DNA of 64,000 nt from Myxococcaceae bacterium (GCA_004173515.1 SECN01000020.1:47985-111984), one strand, 5' to 3'; positions 26,267-34,501 are shown, numbered from the stretch's first letter. Numbers and translations are program-made. The notes: a model not told the origin generated them from the letters alone.

Positions 26267-26875
26267 ATGGTGTCGATGCGGGAGCAGTTGGAGGCACTCA
26301 CCGTGGGCATGGCCCGGCAGGTCGCGGGCTGGCTGCCGGCCGTGACGCCCGAGCGGTACGTGGCCTTCCTGGACATGATGTACCACTACACGCTGCGCAG
26401 TGGAGACCGGCTGCGGCTGGCGGCCGAGCGCGCCACGCTCCCCGAGCTGAAGGCCTTCTTCGCGGAGCTCGCGGCGGACGAGCAGTCCCACCACCAGCTC
26501 GCGAAGGCGGACCTCGCGGCCTTCGGGCGCACGCCGTCGGACGCCACGCCCCGCGAGGTCTCCGCGTTCCACGCCTTCTGGGAAGGCATCCCGGCGCAGC
26601 GCCAGCTCTCGTTCCTCGGCGCGCTGTACGTGCTGGAGGGCGTGGCGCGGCACCTCGGGGGCGATACACGCCAGGGGTTGGGGCGGCTCGGCCTGGACAG
26701 GACGCGGGCGCGCTTCCTGCTCGTGCACCTGGACGTGGACGTGGAGCACGGCGCGCGGGCCCAGGCGCTCTGCGAGTCGCTCGGTGCGCACGGCCCCGAG
26801 CCCCTGCTGGACGGCGCGCGCCAGGCGGCGGACTTCTGGGTGGCCCTCCATCGCCGGGCGCTCGCGGAGGCATAG
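26267..26875 (+). CDS. Heme-oxygenase-like (TenA fold) putative diiron enzyme
   Basis: A 202-aa all-alpha protein behind GGAGGGA. Possible metal ligands are spaced as in heme-oxygenase-like diiron oxidases: E72-x2-H75 (DEQSHH), E124 (YVLEG), and H154, D158, H161 (HLDVDVEH). These enzymes oxidise or cleave small acyl or amino substrates using O2; a TenA-type thiaminase is the alternative but its Cys is not evident. It is the last gene of the cassette, 2 bp after the CapA stop. Confidence 0.7.
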   Translation: MVSMREQLEALTVGMARQVAGWLPAVTPERYVAFLDMMYHYTLRSGDRLRLAAERATLPELKAFFAELAADEQSHHQLAKADLAAFGRTPSDATPREVSAFHAFWEGIPAQRQLSFLGALYVLEGVARHLGGDTRQGLGRLGLDRTRARFLLVHLDVDVEHGARAQALCESLGAHGPEPLLDGARQAADFWVALHRRALAEA

Positions 26876-26944
26876 GCCGGGCCCCCCGCAGGCTGAGCCT
26901 TCCCGGGTTTTGTGGCTCTCCCGCGCTTCATGTGAAGCGCCAGT

Positions 26945-27599
26945 TCAGGCAGCGAGCAGCACGCGACGGCGCAGCAGGTCGAAGCTGGCGCGGCCGTGCA
27001 TCTGGCGCTTGAGGAGCTTGAACTTCGTGATTTGACCTTCGGACTGCGCGTTGCTCCAGGGGGGGCCGCGCGGCTCGGACGGCATCACCGTCCTGCTCAA
27101 GCCCCTGGGCGAAGGATTCCGCCGCGCGCACGCCGCACGTGCGTGCCTCGCCCAGCCACTGCTCGAAGGCGGCGCAGGAAGTGGCCGGCTCAGCACCGCG
27201 CGTGACGCCCCGCTCGCGCGCCAGCTCACCGAAGCGACATGTCAGCGCAACGACGCGTGCAGCCCCCTCACCCTGCTCGATGCGAGTCAGCGGGGCTGCC
27301 TCGGTGGATGCGAGCGCGGACCGCGGCTGGACGCAGAGCCACGCGAGTTGCTTGGGCGATGGGTGGCTTGTGACGGGGCGCGGGCTCTTCGGGATTGAAT
27401 CGTAGCCGCGACGTGTACGGGGCGTCGAGCGCGCCGGCGTCGTGCGCCGCGTTTGGAGCCACCGATGGACCTGCCGCGACGTGCCACCAAAGCTCTTGGC
27501 GCGAATCTCACGCCAGAGGGCGAGCGCATTCTCGCAACCGGCGGCGTGCCCCTGCGCGAGGTACGCCACGAAGAGGTCGAGGATGCTCGGACCCGGCAC
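26945..27599 (-). pseudogene. ISL3-family transposase remnant
   Basis: The upstream frame reads LFVAYLAQGHAAGCENALALWREIR and HRWLQTRR, then CAAFEQWLGEARTCGV and ESFAQGLEQDGDAVRAA. A frameshift near the G-run at 27057-27064 moves the rest into another frame, giving PWSNAQSEGQITK, LKRQMHGRASF and LLRRRVLLAA. This is the C-terminal half of an ISL3 transposase; most of the N-terminal zinc-finger and DDE core is missing and the frame is broken. No clear terminal repeats were found next to it. Confidence 0.7.
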
Positions 27600-27696
27600 T
27601 GGGGGCCATCATCCGGTGGGTCCAGAAGCGAGCGGGGGAAGCGGCTGAAGCGGATCCGCGAGGATGGCGGCGACCTGTAGCCCGGAGGCGGGGCCC

Positions 27697-27869
27697 GGGC
27701 GGATTGACCGGTTGACTGGCAACGAGCGCCCAACGAGGTCCCGAAGGGAAAAGCGGGCGGATTGGCCGGTTAACTTCGGCTGCGCCGTCGGGGGCCACCG
27801 CAGAAACGCTGGGCCCACTTCTGCGAGCGGATTATCCGGTCCGTTGACCGTCAACCGGACAATCCGCCC
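27697..27869. repeat. Cluster of four 20-bp repeats, last two palindromic
   Basis: Consensus GGGCGGATTGNCCGGTTGAC. Direct copies at 27697-27716 and 27755-27774, a diverged copy at 27825-27848, and an inverted copy at 27850-27869. The last two face each other to form an imperfect palindrome. A second facing pair occurs at 31393-31437. They may be ends of a lost mobile element or protein-binding sites. Confidence 0.65.
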
Positions 27870-28405
27870 GGACGTCTGGGGAGAAGGGGCCAAGGGAGGA
27901 AGGGAATGGGACGAGGGCCTGCGACTGACACCGCGGCCATTCGTCCAGCCGTGGCACCCGTCGGCCCCAACTCCAGCTGCCCTCGCGGCGGACAGCGGCG
28001 AAGCGCCCGGCGGGAATCGAGCGTGGGCAGAATGAAAGGCGTAGCCCACCTCAGCCGCAGGTCGGGGTGGATTCACCACGGGCATTGCTCCCGCTGCGTC
28101 GCCGTTTCACGCCTCACACCGAGGCGCGCATGGATGAGGACTTCAAGCAGGCCCTGCGCGCAGGGCGGACGGGCGGGTTCGGACATGGCGCGCAAGGGTG
28201 CCTGCCTCCTGGCTTCCTGACAGACCCACCTCTGTCGCGGTCTTCCTCCTCATCGGTCAGACGAATCCTTCAAGAATCAAATTGGCGGTGCTTGGGAATT
28301 AAGATTGCCATTCAAATGAATGGCGTGTTAGCCAAGCGTTCGTCCTCACCGAAAAAGCCAGCTCATGGCCTGGGAGGACCCAACCCAGACAATGGAGAGC
28401 CTCAC
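27870..28405. other. Intergenic accessory DNA without a confident gene
   Basis: About 535 bp. Short frames here look like shadows or decayed sequence; one plus-strand stretch from about 28060 (MDEDFKQALRAG from 28130) may be a relic tail. The 3' part, 28250-28330, is AT-rich compared with the rest of the window and is the likely promoter region of the secreted-protein gene at 28406. Confidence 0.4.
28307..28324. promoter_or_regulatory. Palindromic operator-like site
   Basis: GCCATTCA-AA-TGAATGGC, a perfect 8-bp inverted repeat with a 2-base spacer, 82 bases before the ATG at 28406 and inside an AT-rich promoter-like region. Symmetry suggests a dimeric regulator; the regulator is unknown. Confidence 0.4.
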
Positions 28406-28972
28406 ATGTCGCGCCACGGAATGAAGTACCTGGCCGTTCCTGCCCTGGTGGGCGCCGCGTTGCTTGCCGCTGTGTCCGCTTCCGCCGAGGAGCCGGGGGA
28501 CTTCGACTCGCAGCGGATGGCCCAGGACTTCGTGGCCAGCATGGGGCGTCCCCTGCCGGTTCCGTCGCGTGACCTGTCCGGTTCGCATGGGCTCCTGTCG
28601 TACGTCACCGAAACCTTCCACATCGTCAACGGCACCGGCGCCACTCTCTATAAAAATGGAACGGCCCTGAGCGGACACGTCATCGTGCAGCAGCCAGCGA
28701 CAATCGGGGGCATGGGCTTTGCCCAGACGGAGGTTCCGCCCAGCATGAACTGGAGTCAGGGCATCTCCTATACGACGAACCCGTCGGACCCGTGGGGCGC
28801 GGCAAAGGCGTGCGTCTTCTCGGTCTTCGTCACCTACTCGGCCGGCTCCTGTTCGGCGTCTGTCGTCACCTATCCCAAGGGGAACCAGGGCGTGGTGTGC
28901 ACCTACTCTCCGACGGCGTCCGGCATCGACCCCGTGACGTGCGAGCTCGAGTTGACGTTGGGAATCCAGTAG
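28406..28972 (+). CDS. Small secreted protein, unknown
   Basis: A 188-aa protein with a clear Sec signal peptide (VPALVGAALLAAVSASAEE) and a ribosome site GGAG before the ATG. The mature part is Gly/Ser/Thr-rich and beta-like, with four Cys near the C-terminus (KACVFS, GSCSAS, GVVCTY, VTCELE) probably forming disulfides. No family recognised. It is convergent with the small secreted protein at 29119, separated by a hairpin. Its AT-rich upstream region and position beside mobile-element debris suggest acquired DNA. Confidence 0.7.
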   Translation: MSRHGMKYLAVPALVGAALLAAVSASAEEPGDFDSQRMAQDFVASMGRPLPVPSRDLSGSHGLLSYVTETFHIVNGTGATLYKNGTALSGHVIVQQPATIGGMGFAQTEVPPSMNWSQGISYTTNPSDPWGAAKACVFSVFVTYSAGSCSASVVTYPKGNQGVVCTYSPTASGIDPVTCELELTLGIQ

Positions 28973-29060
28973 CGCTCCGAGGCACGTTGATTCAACCCTC
29001 CAACTGGAGCACCGATTACAGCGACCTCAACGGATGGCATTCCAGTGCTTCCCACTGGCA

Positions 29061-29095
29061 AGCCATCAGCCGTCCCATCCTGGCGGCTGATGGCT
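29061..29095. terminator. Bidirectional hairpin between two secreted-protein genes
   Basis: A 12-bp perfect stem (AGCCATCAGCCG / CGGCTGATGGCT), 11-base loop, between two convergent genes, 88 bases after the first stop and 24 before the second. Confidence 0.65.
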
Positions 29096-29118
29096 CTTGA
29101 ACGCTCAGCGATGAGCGC

Positions 29119-29463
29119 TCAATACCAACCGCAGTTCGGGGCGGGCGGGGTCACCGTGGTTCCGCTGCCGACGAAGGGGCTTCGCGAGGACGCATAATTC
29201 GGATCCCCCACGTCGTGGAGGCATTCCACCCGGTACCTCACCTGATTCCAATCCTGGATCCCGGATTCAACGGCCATCTGCTGGGCACGCATGGCGCACG
29301 TCCAGACACTCCAGTTCGGCGGCGCCGGCAGGGTAAACGACAGGTAGTAGGGGCTGTTGTTATACGTGGGCGCCACGATCGTGCACACCTTCTGCGCGGC
29401 GGCCTGCGCATTGCTGGCGAAGAAGATGGTTGCGATCGCTGCGAACAGGGGAATTGCCTTCAT
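29119..29463 (-). CDS. Small secreted Cys-containing protein, unknown
   Basis: A 114-aa protein: Sec signal (IPLFAAIATIFFASNAQAAA), mature part of about 92 aa with four Cys (KVCTIV, VWTCAM, VECLHD, NCGWY), consistent with two disulfides. RBS AGAGGAAAG lies 7 bases before the ATG. I do not recognise the family. Codon use is less GC-biased at the 5' end than in neighbouring genes. Confidence 0.7.
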   Translation of the reverse strand: MKAIPLFAAIATIFFASNAQAAAQKVCTIVAPTYNNSPYYLSFTLPAPPNWSVWTCAMRAQQMAVESGIQDWNQVRYRVECLHDVGDPNYASSRSPFVGSGTTVTPPAPNCGWY

Positions 29464-30340
29464 CGTTCTTTCCTCTTTCTTGTTCCGGGGTCAGCCGTTC
29501 ACGCCGGGCAATCCATTGCCCCCCGGCGTGACTTGAGCAGGTGTCCGGCTCGTCCCGGCCCTGCCTGGAAGAGCCACCCCGGAGAAAAGTGATGCAAGGA
29601 ATCCGCGATTCCCTGGCGGGGCAGCTTTCTTGCGCGCCCACGTCGGGGCTCATCCTTCGCCTTTCCGGTGCCCCTGAACGGCGGCTTCTGGACGGCCCGG
29701 ACGGTCAGGGCGCGAGCAAGTGCGCGAGGAAGCACGGCACCCGCATGAGACGGACGCTCGATTGGAGTCGCGTCGGCGAAGTGCGGTCATCGTTGCGCGC
29801 GGGGCCCAGGAAGAGCGGGGCCTTGGGAAACGACCGCTGGATGCCCCCCGCTTCCCCGCGGGTGTCCGGAAGCGGCGTGACGTCCCAGTCCCTGTGCACC
29901 GGGTCCTCGTGCAGCGAGGACAGGAAACGCTCCATGGAGGCGGAGCGTTCGGCCACCGTAGACAGTGCAGGGAACAGGTACAACTCTGAAGGGTCACTCC
30001 GCCCTCGGGACCGAGCAGGGCAGCGCTGACAGGGCCCTGTCTCCTGGCACCCATGGGCTGGTGGAGCACTCAGCACCTCCAGCGGCCTGCCTCCGGGGCT
30101 CGTTGTCGCCTCCACCCTCCGCCCTGCACCTCCTCCAGCACCTGGAGTTGAAGACCGTACGCGGCCGAGTCCTACGAGGCAGCAGCACCGGATGGTGCTG
30201 CTGCCAGATGATCGCGGCGGCTGGGATTCATGGGCGGCAACGGGCCACCGGTCGATAGCGGGGAACCTTCTCCCAGGGCCGCGATGAAGCCAGTAACGCC
30301 CGATTGGGGCGCAATCCCTGAAGAGAGACTGCTGAAACTA
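29464..30340. other. Long gap without confident gene
   Basis: About 880 bp between the small secreted protein and the IF-1-domain gene. Minus-strand frames at 29650-30115 (for example MERFLSSLHEDPVHRDWDV) read partly like protein but lack ribosome sites, signal or any family I recognise, and two overlapping frames compete. They may be remnants of one frameshifted gene. A hairpin lies at 30178-30205. Confidence 0.4.
30178..30205. terminator. 12-bp stem hairpin
   Basis: Perfect inverted repeat GGCAGCAGCACC / GGTGCTGCTGCC with a 4-base loop, about 135 bases beyond the stop of the IF-1-domain gene on the minus strand. Possible terminator for that operon; no T-run. Confidence 0.5.
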
Positions 30341-30901
30341 CTATTTGTGGCGATACGTGATCACACCGCGTGATGGGTCGTAGAGTGATACCTGGACCGT
30401 GACGCGATCGCCCGGAAGAATCTTGATGTAGTACTGCAACATCCGCTTGCTGATGAACGCGTGTATGCCCAGCCCGTTGTCGGCCTTCATCCGGTATTGC
30501 ATCTCCGGAAGGACTTCCTGCACAATGCCATCAAACTCGACCTTATCGCTGGCCGGTTCCTTGTCGGGGCTTGGAATGGCGGCCTCTGCCGCGGCCTGGG
30601 CGAGCGAAGGTTTCCGGCCCACGACATGCGATTGCGCGCGAAGCTGTTCTGCCGACGGGGCCACGTCGGTGCCGAGCACCTCGGCCATGAGGCGACCCGC
30701 GAGACGGGACAGTTCGGCGTTGAAGGCCTCGAAGGCGGGATGCTCCTTGTCGAAGAGTGCATCGGCCTCAGTGGCGCTGAAACCAGCAGCTGCGAGGACG
30801 TCATCATCGCAGTACATCGGCCCGTTGCCGCTCTTCGCGAGGTGGGCAACCTCCCGGGCGGCCAGGGCAAGGGCAAGGCGGCGATTCTGATCAGGCGTCA
30901 T
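30341..30901 (-). CDS. Protein with C-terminal translation initiation factor IF-1 (S1) domain
   Basis: A 186-aa fusion. Residues 120-186 closely follow bacterial IF-1: FDGIVQEVLPEMQYRM, then GIHAFISKRMLQYYIKILPGDRVTV and SLYDPSRGVITYRHK. This is an OB fold that binds the 30S A site or RNA. Residues 1-119 are an unrecognised alpha-rich domain (AALDK-type helices, EADALFDKEHPAFEAFNAEL). Normal IF-1 is about 72 aa and stands alone, so this is unlikely to be the essential infA. It starts inside the end of the upstream gene (11-bp overlap), with GGAG before the ATG. Confidence 0.75.
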   Translation of the reverse strand: MTPDQNRRLALALAAREVAHLAKSGNGPMYCDDDVLAAAGFSATEADALFDKEHPAFEAFNAELSRLAGRLMAEVLGTDVAPSAEQLRAQSHVVGRKPSLAQAAAEAAIPSPDKEPASDKVEFDGIVQEVLPEMQYRMKADNGLGIHAFISKRMLQYYIKILPGDRVTVQVSLYDPSRGVITYRHK

Positions 30902-31262
30902 GACGGGTCCGGCTCCATTGAGGGGGGGACGGGTTCGGCATCCATTCCAGGTGACGATCCTGCCCCATCCCCCATCTCCAGTTCATGGAAACATGGGGGG
31001 CGAAGACCGTCAGAATTGAGCGCTTCGGCCCCACCGCATCGTCCGCCCCGTCGGCGGGCGGCGACGTCAGCACGACCGCCGTGAGGCGCGGCAAGACGCG
31101 CTCTTCCGCGTCGCGCTCGATGTACTCGGCCAGCTCGCGTCGCATCAGGGGCCGGCCCTGCGGGTGGACTGCGGCAATCACGAGGCGCGACAGGCCCCCG
31201 ACGGTGAGGTCTGGATCCATGTCAGCCAGCGCGCGCTGAACCCTTGCAACGGAGATGGGCAT
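30891..31262 (-). CDS. Hypothetical protein upstream of IF-1-domain gene
   Basis: Start placed at MPISVARVQRAL behind GGAG (123 aa); longer starts at 31277 or 31418 exist, but the longest would run into the 20-bp repeat pair and is unlikely. The protein is small, Arg-rich and alpha/beta-looking, with RLVIAAVHPQGRPLMRREL and LTAVVLTSPP. No family recognised. It overlaps the IF-1-domain gene by 11 bp, so the two are probably one operon. Confidence 0.5.
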   Translation of the reverse strand: MPISVARVQRALADMDPDLTVGGLSRLVIAAVHPQGRPLMRRELAEYIERDAEERVLPRLTAVVLTSPPADGADDAVGPKRSILTVFAPHVSMNWRWGMGQDRHLEWMPNPSPPQWSRTRHDA

Positions 31263-31392
31263 GACACGAAGCTCCATCTCCGATGCCCTTGTGCGGCAGC
31301 TCGCGCAGAGCGCCTCGCGGCTGACGGGGCCGTTCATCAGCCCAGGCACCGCTGACACAGCCGTCGCGGTGCCCAGGCTCGAAGGAAAACGC

Positions 31393-31437
31393 GGGTGGAT
31401 TGGCCGGTGAGGTGACATTCAACCGGACAACCCGACC
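31393..31437. repeat. Second locus of the 20-bp repeat, facing pair
   Basis: GGGTGGATTGGCCGGT (31393-31408) faces TTCAACCGGACAACCCGACC (31418-31437). Both are variants of the repeat at 27697-27869 and have the same head-to-head arrangement, so the two loci bracket about 3.5 kb of accessory DNA. Confidence 0.6.
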
Positions 31438-31527
31438 GCGCCGTGGTGCGCATGGAGTCTCGCTGAAGCGATGCGGCTCATGAGGAAGGAAGGGAGCGAA
31501 CTCCCTTCCTTCCCAGGACTTCAGCGC

Positions 31528-33039
31528 CTACGGGCTGAACATTCCGGTGAGCACGCTGGCGCGGCCCCGGGGCAGCGAGCGCTTGAACGGGGCCGTCGCG
31601 AGGTCCGAGCCGGGCTGGGACCAGCTCTGGATCTCCGCGAAGTACGTCTGGCCCGACTGCAGCACGTTCGGGGGCAGGTACACGCTCTGGAGATCCGTGT
31701 GCAGCACCGCCACGCGCGTCGCGGTGGTGGAACCGCTGCTCACGCCCAGCCGGTAGATGTTCACCACGTAGTTCGTGGCCGTGCCGACCAACGGCTTCGA
31801 CCAGCGCAGCGAGGCGTCGGTCCCCACGCCCGTGAGGTCCTGGAACGCGCCGCGCGTGTTCACCTGGGGCGCCTGCACGGGCCCGACGAGGGGCTGCACG
31901 GGCGCGGCGGTGAACGCGCTCGCCTCCTGGTCGACGCGGATGTCCACGCCCATGATGTAGGGCGCCGCGGTCCCCAGCGCGTAGCTCTTCGTGAAGCCCG
32001 CGGCGGCGAGCGCCACCTTCTGCCACGTCGCCGGGAGCGGGTTGTTGTAGGTCATGCTCCCCGTGACGATGTCGGTCCGCTGCGTGTCAGGATTGAGCTT
32101 CACGAGCAGTGGCTGCCCGCTGATGGACGCGAGCGCCGAGCCCAGCGCGGCCGGCCGGGCGGACATCCAGATTTCATTGTATGTGCTGACCGCGCCAGGG
32201 TTCACCTGGGTTCGCATGGCCTCGAAGGCCGAGCGTCTCCAGTCCACCGCGAAGGTGCCTGTCGCGCCGGGCTGGGTGAAGGTTCCGCTGACGGTGACGG
32301 GCTGGCCCTCCACCTGCGTCATGCTCGTGTCGAGCACCTTGTGCATCGCGCGGTAGGGCACTCCATTCACGCTCGTCTGCCACCGCATCTGCGCGAGCGA
32401 GAACACATCCCCCCGGCTGCTGTCGAGCAGCACCGGGTTGAGCATGTTGGCGTAATTGAAGCTCAGTCCGGAGAGCGACGTGGCGCCCGCCAGGGGGAAC
32501 CCCGTGGCGCCGCCGTTGATGTAGCCGAACGCGCCCGGGTTCAACGAATACATCTCCAGGTAGTCCCCCGGCTGCCAGGGAGACAGGCCGGTGGCGGACA
32601 CCGTCACGGGGGTGGGCAGCGAGGCGAAGGTGCCATCGCGGCCCCACTCCGTGGAGCCCAGATCGAACGCGCGGCCGGTGCTCACCAGGTAGCGCGAGCC
32701 CAGCTTCAGGTAGATGCGGCCGGAAGGGACGTTCGGCACGGAGAGGGTGCCGTCCGCGGAGCCCGTGCCCGGATAGGCCGTGAACGCCCCGGTGGTTGAG
32801 TCCCGCGTGTACGCCACCACCGACGTGGCGGACTGGTCGTAGGGCTTCGTCTCGTTGCCCGACGTGGTGACGAAGGTGACCGGGCTGGTACCGGTGACCT
32901 GGGTGATCAGGCCTTGGGTGATCTGGGAGGTCGCGTCCGTCGAAACAGAGGAGTCCACTGCTTCGGCCTCGTCGGGACCCGCGCAGCCGGCCCCCGTCAT
33001 GCCGACCAGGAGTCCGAGGGAAATCAATGACATGTTCAT
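31528..33039 (-). CDS. Large secreted lipoprotein, unknown
   Basis: A 503-aa protein with a lipoprotein signal (SLGLLVGMTGAGCAG). The body is Ser/Thr/Gly-rich and beta-like. Residues about 385-480 resemble a fibronectin type III-like domain (LRWSKPLVGTATNYVVNIYRL, QSGQTYFAEIQSW). No catalytic motif seen. It is probably a surface lipoprotein. The start is MNM behind an AAGGG about 12 bases upstream. Confidence 0.75.
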   Translation of the reverse strand: MNMSLISLGLLVGMTGAGCAGPDEAEAVDSSVSTDATSQITQGLITQVTGTSPVTFVTTSGNETKPYDQSATSVVAYTRDSTTGAFTAYPGTGSADGTLSVPNVPSGRIYLKLGSRYLVSTGRAFDLGSTEWGRDGTFASLPTPVTVSATGLSPWQPGDYLEMYSLNPGAFGYINGGATGFPLAGATSLSGLSFNYANMLNPVLLDSSRGDVFSLAQMRWQTSVNGVPYRAMHKVLDTSMTQVEGQPVTVSGTFTQPGATGTFAVDWRRSAFEAMRTQVNPGAVSTYNEIWMSARPAALGSALASISGQPLLVKLNPDTQRTDIVTGSMTYNNPLPATWQKVALAAAGFTKSYALGTAAPYIMGVDIRVDQEASAFTAAPVQPLVGPVQAPQVNTRGAFQDLTGVGTDASLRWSKPLVGTATNYVVNIYRLGVSSGSTTATRVAVLHTDLQSVYLPPNVLQSGQTYFAEIQSWSQPGSDLATAPFKRSLPRGRASVLTGMFSP

Positions 33040-33527
33040 TGTGGAGGCAACCCTTTCGGCGGCGCCCAGAACGGCGCCGCGCAGGGAGATTCATACCCGA
33101 TCGATCTGACATTTCCGGGAGCGATACGATTCCAATTTTCGGTCTGACTCCTACGGATGGAGCTTGGATCGCGCTCCTCGGGCCCGATGGTGACATTTCA
33201 TGTCGACGGTTTTGTGGTGACGTCGCCAGCGATGGCCAAAACGTGCGCGAGTTGGAGAAAAGTCTTGGCGAACTCTTTTCAAAGGCGAGTCAGAGGCGCG
33301 GGAGTGGGGACGACTCCTGGAGCCCCGCGCTCCTCTCCTTGGGAAGGCCGTCCTTCAGCGTGGCCTCGGTCGGCGCCGGGACCGTCACGCACCCTGTTGC
33401 GATTCGTCATGTGTCATCCGGACGTCTCAAGCAGACACGCACCCAAGAGAGGATGGCCACCCATGGGAGGAAGGGCGCTTTCCGCCCATCCCTCCCGCTG
33501 GATGTCACCCCCCCACCGGGTTCTCGG
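33040..33527. other. Intergenic region with hairpin element copy B
   Basis: About 490 bp with no credible gene. 33293-33335 can fold (AGGCGCGGG / CCCGCGCTCCT, with a bulge) and, with its flank CTCTCCTTGGGAAGGCCGTCC, resembles the element at 13066-13140. The first 150 bp upstream of the lipoprotein start (33040-33190) contain AT-rich stretches suitable for its promoter. Confidence 0.45.
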
Positions 33528-33710
33528 TTACCTGGCGCTCCAGTTGATGTGCCAGCCGAAATCATTGTTGGCCTGGGCGGAGGTGATGCCTGGAAATTTG
33601 AGGTAGACACGGAAGCCCGTGGGCGATGGCAGGTAGATGGCCGTGGCGCCGGAACTCTCCCATTGGCCGCTGACGCCGCTGATGGAAGTAAAGTTCGGAG
33701 GCGGCGGACT
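33528..33710 (-). pseudogene. C-terminal fragment of a secreted protein
   Basis: Reading the minus strand gives about 60 sensible codons, including NFTSISGVSGQWESSG, then YLPSPTGFRVYLKFPG and NNDFGWHINWSAR before a TAA. There is no start codon and a TAG lies just upstream. The sequence has Trp, Asn and Gly patterns of a secreted beta-sandwich and good codon use. It looks like the surviving tail of a deleted gene. Confidence 0.5.
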
Positions 33711-33799
33711 CTACAGCGCACCCCCCATTCGGCCCCGGGGGCATCTTGATGCCACCTCGGTTGTGATGGCCCTCGCGCCCGCTCTGTCGAACAGTGGAC

Positions 33800-34501
33800 T
33801 CAGTTCTTCCGGTGCGCCCGGCGGCCCTCGTCCTCCACGACGGCCATCGCCACCTTCTCCGCCGACTCCCGCAGTTCCCATTCGGGAGGCGAGTGCCACG
33901 ACTCAAAGGCAAACAGCTTGTTCATCAGCTTGCCGGCCTGATAGCCCGGACGCAGGACCAGGGCGTCGAACATCCACCCCAGCGCCCGGTCCGCGAAGAC
34001 ATACCAGGATTCTTCACAGCCCGTGGCGTCGATGGTGATCTGCAACACCTCCACCATTCCGTCCGCCAGCGCCAGCACCCGGATGTCGTCGTCCCCGGGT
34101 TCCGAGGGCAGGCTTTCGCGCAGGGACTGATACACCGCATCCAGCTTGAACAACCAGGCGCGCGTCTGCTCCAGGCCGTTGAGCATGAGCTGGATGTTGT
34201 CCTGGACCCGCATGTTCGGCGTGGGGCGCTGGTTGAAGAAGCTGTGACACCAGCAGTAGCCCCCGATGCTCTCGTTGCCCAGGTGCGCCCCCGTCTCCGT
34301 GTACCAGGGCGGCAGGTTTTCGTTGAGCAGGTGTTGGACGTGCTTCGCCAGTTCCTTGCGCTGCTCATCCGTCAGCTTGCGCGTCCCCGGTGGAATCCGG
34401 GGCTCCAGGTACTCGCGCAGCACCTTGGAGAGCTTCTCCGGCGCATAGCCCTCCATGCTGTCGCGGATGAGCTGCCAGGGAGTGCTGGCGGTCTTGCTCA
34501 T
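33800..34501 (-). CDS. GGYCWCHSFFN-family protein A (unrecognised), Fic operon
   Basis: A 233-aa soluble protein, third gene of the Fic operon. Its hallmark is GNESIGGYCWCHSFFN (residues 75-90) followed by RPTPNMRVQDNI, with paired Cys83/Cys85 and His86 that could bind metal or act catalytically. The C-terminal half is helical and acidic (EESWYVFADRALGWMFDAL). It is a paralogue of the neighbouring 34498-35193 product; the two align throughout. It overlaps that gene by ATGA. I know no family for it; an immunity, cofactor or target role for the Fic protein is inference only. Confidence 0.75.
   Translation of the reverse strand: MSKTASTPWQLIRDSMEGYAPEKLSKVLREYLEPRIPPGTRKLTDEQRKELAKHVQHLLNENLPPWYTETGAHLGNESIGGYCWCHSFFNQRPTPNMRVQDNIQLMLNGLEQTRAWLFKLDAVYQSLRESLPSEPGDDDIRVLALADGMVEVLQITIDATGCEESWYVFADRALGWMFDALVLRPGYQAGKLMNKLFAFESWHSPPEWELRESAEKVAMAVVEDEGRRAHRKN

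Noticed and set aside
27664..28085. Overlapping small genes on both strands
   Set aside because: The translations are mostly the 20-bp repeats read as codons; no ribosome sites.
29650..30115. Minus-strand hypothetical genes
   Set aside because: Two frames compete, neither with a ribosome site or recognisable family; left as an unexplained gap.
30341..30901. The essential infA gene
   Set aside because: The product is more than twice the length of IF-1, carries an unrelated N-terminal domain and lies in accessory DNA.
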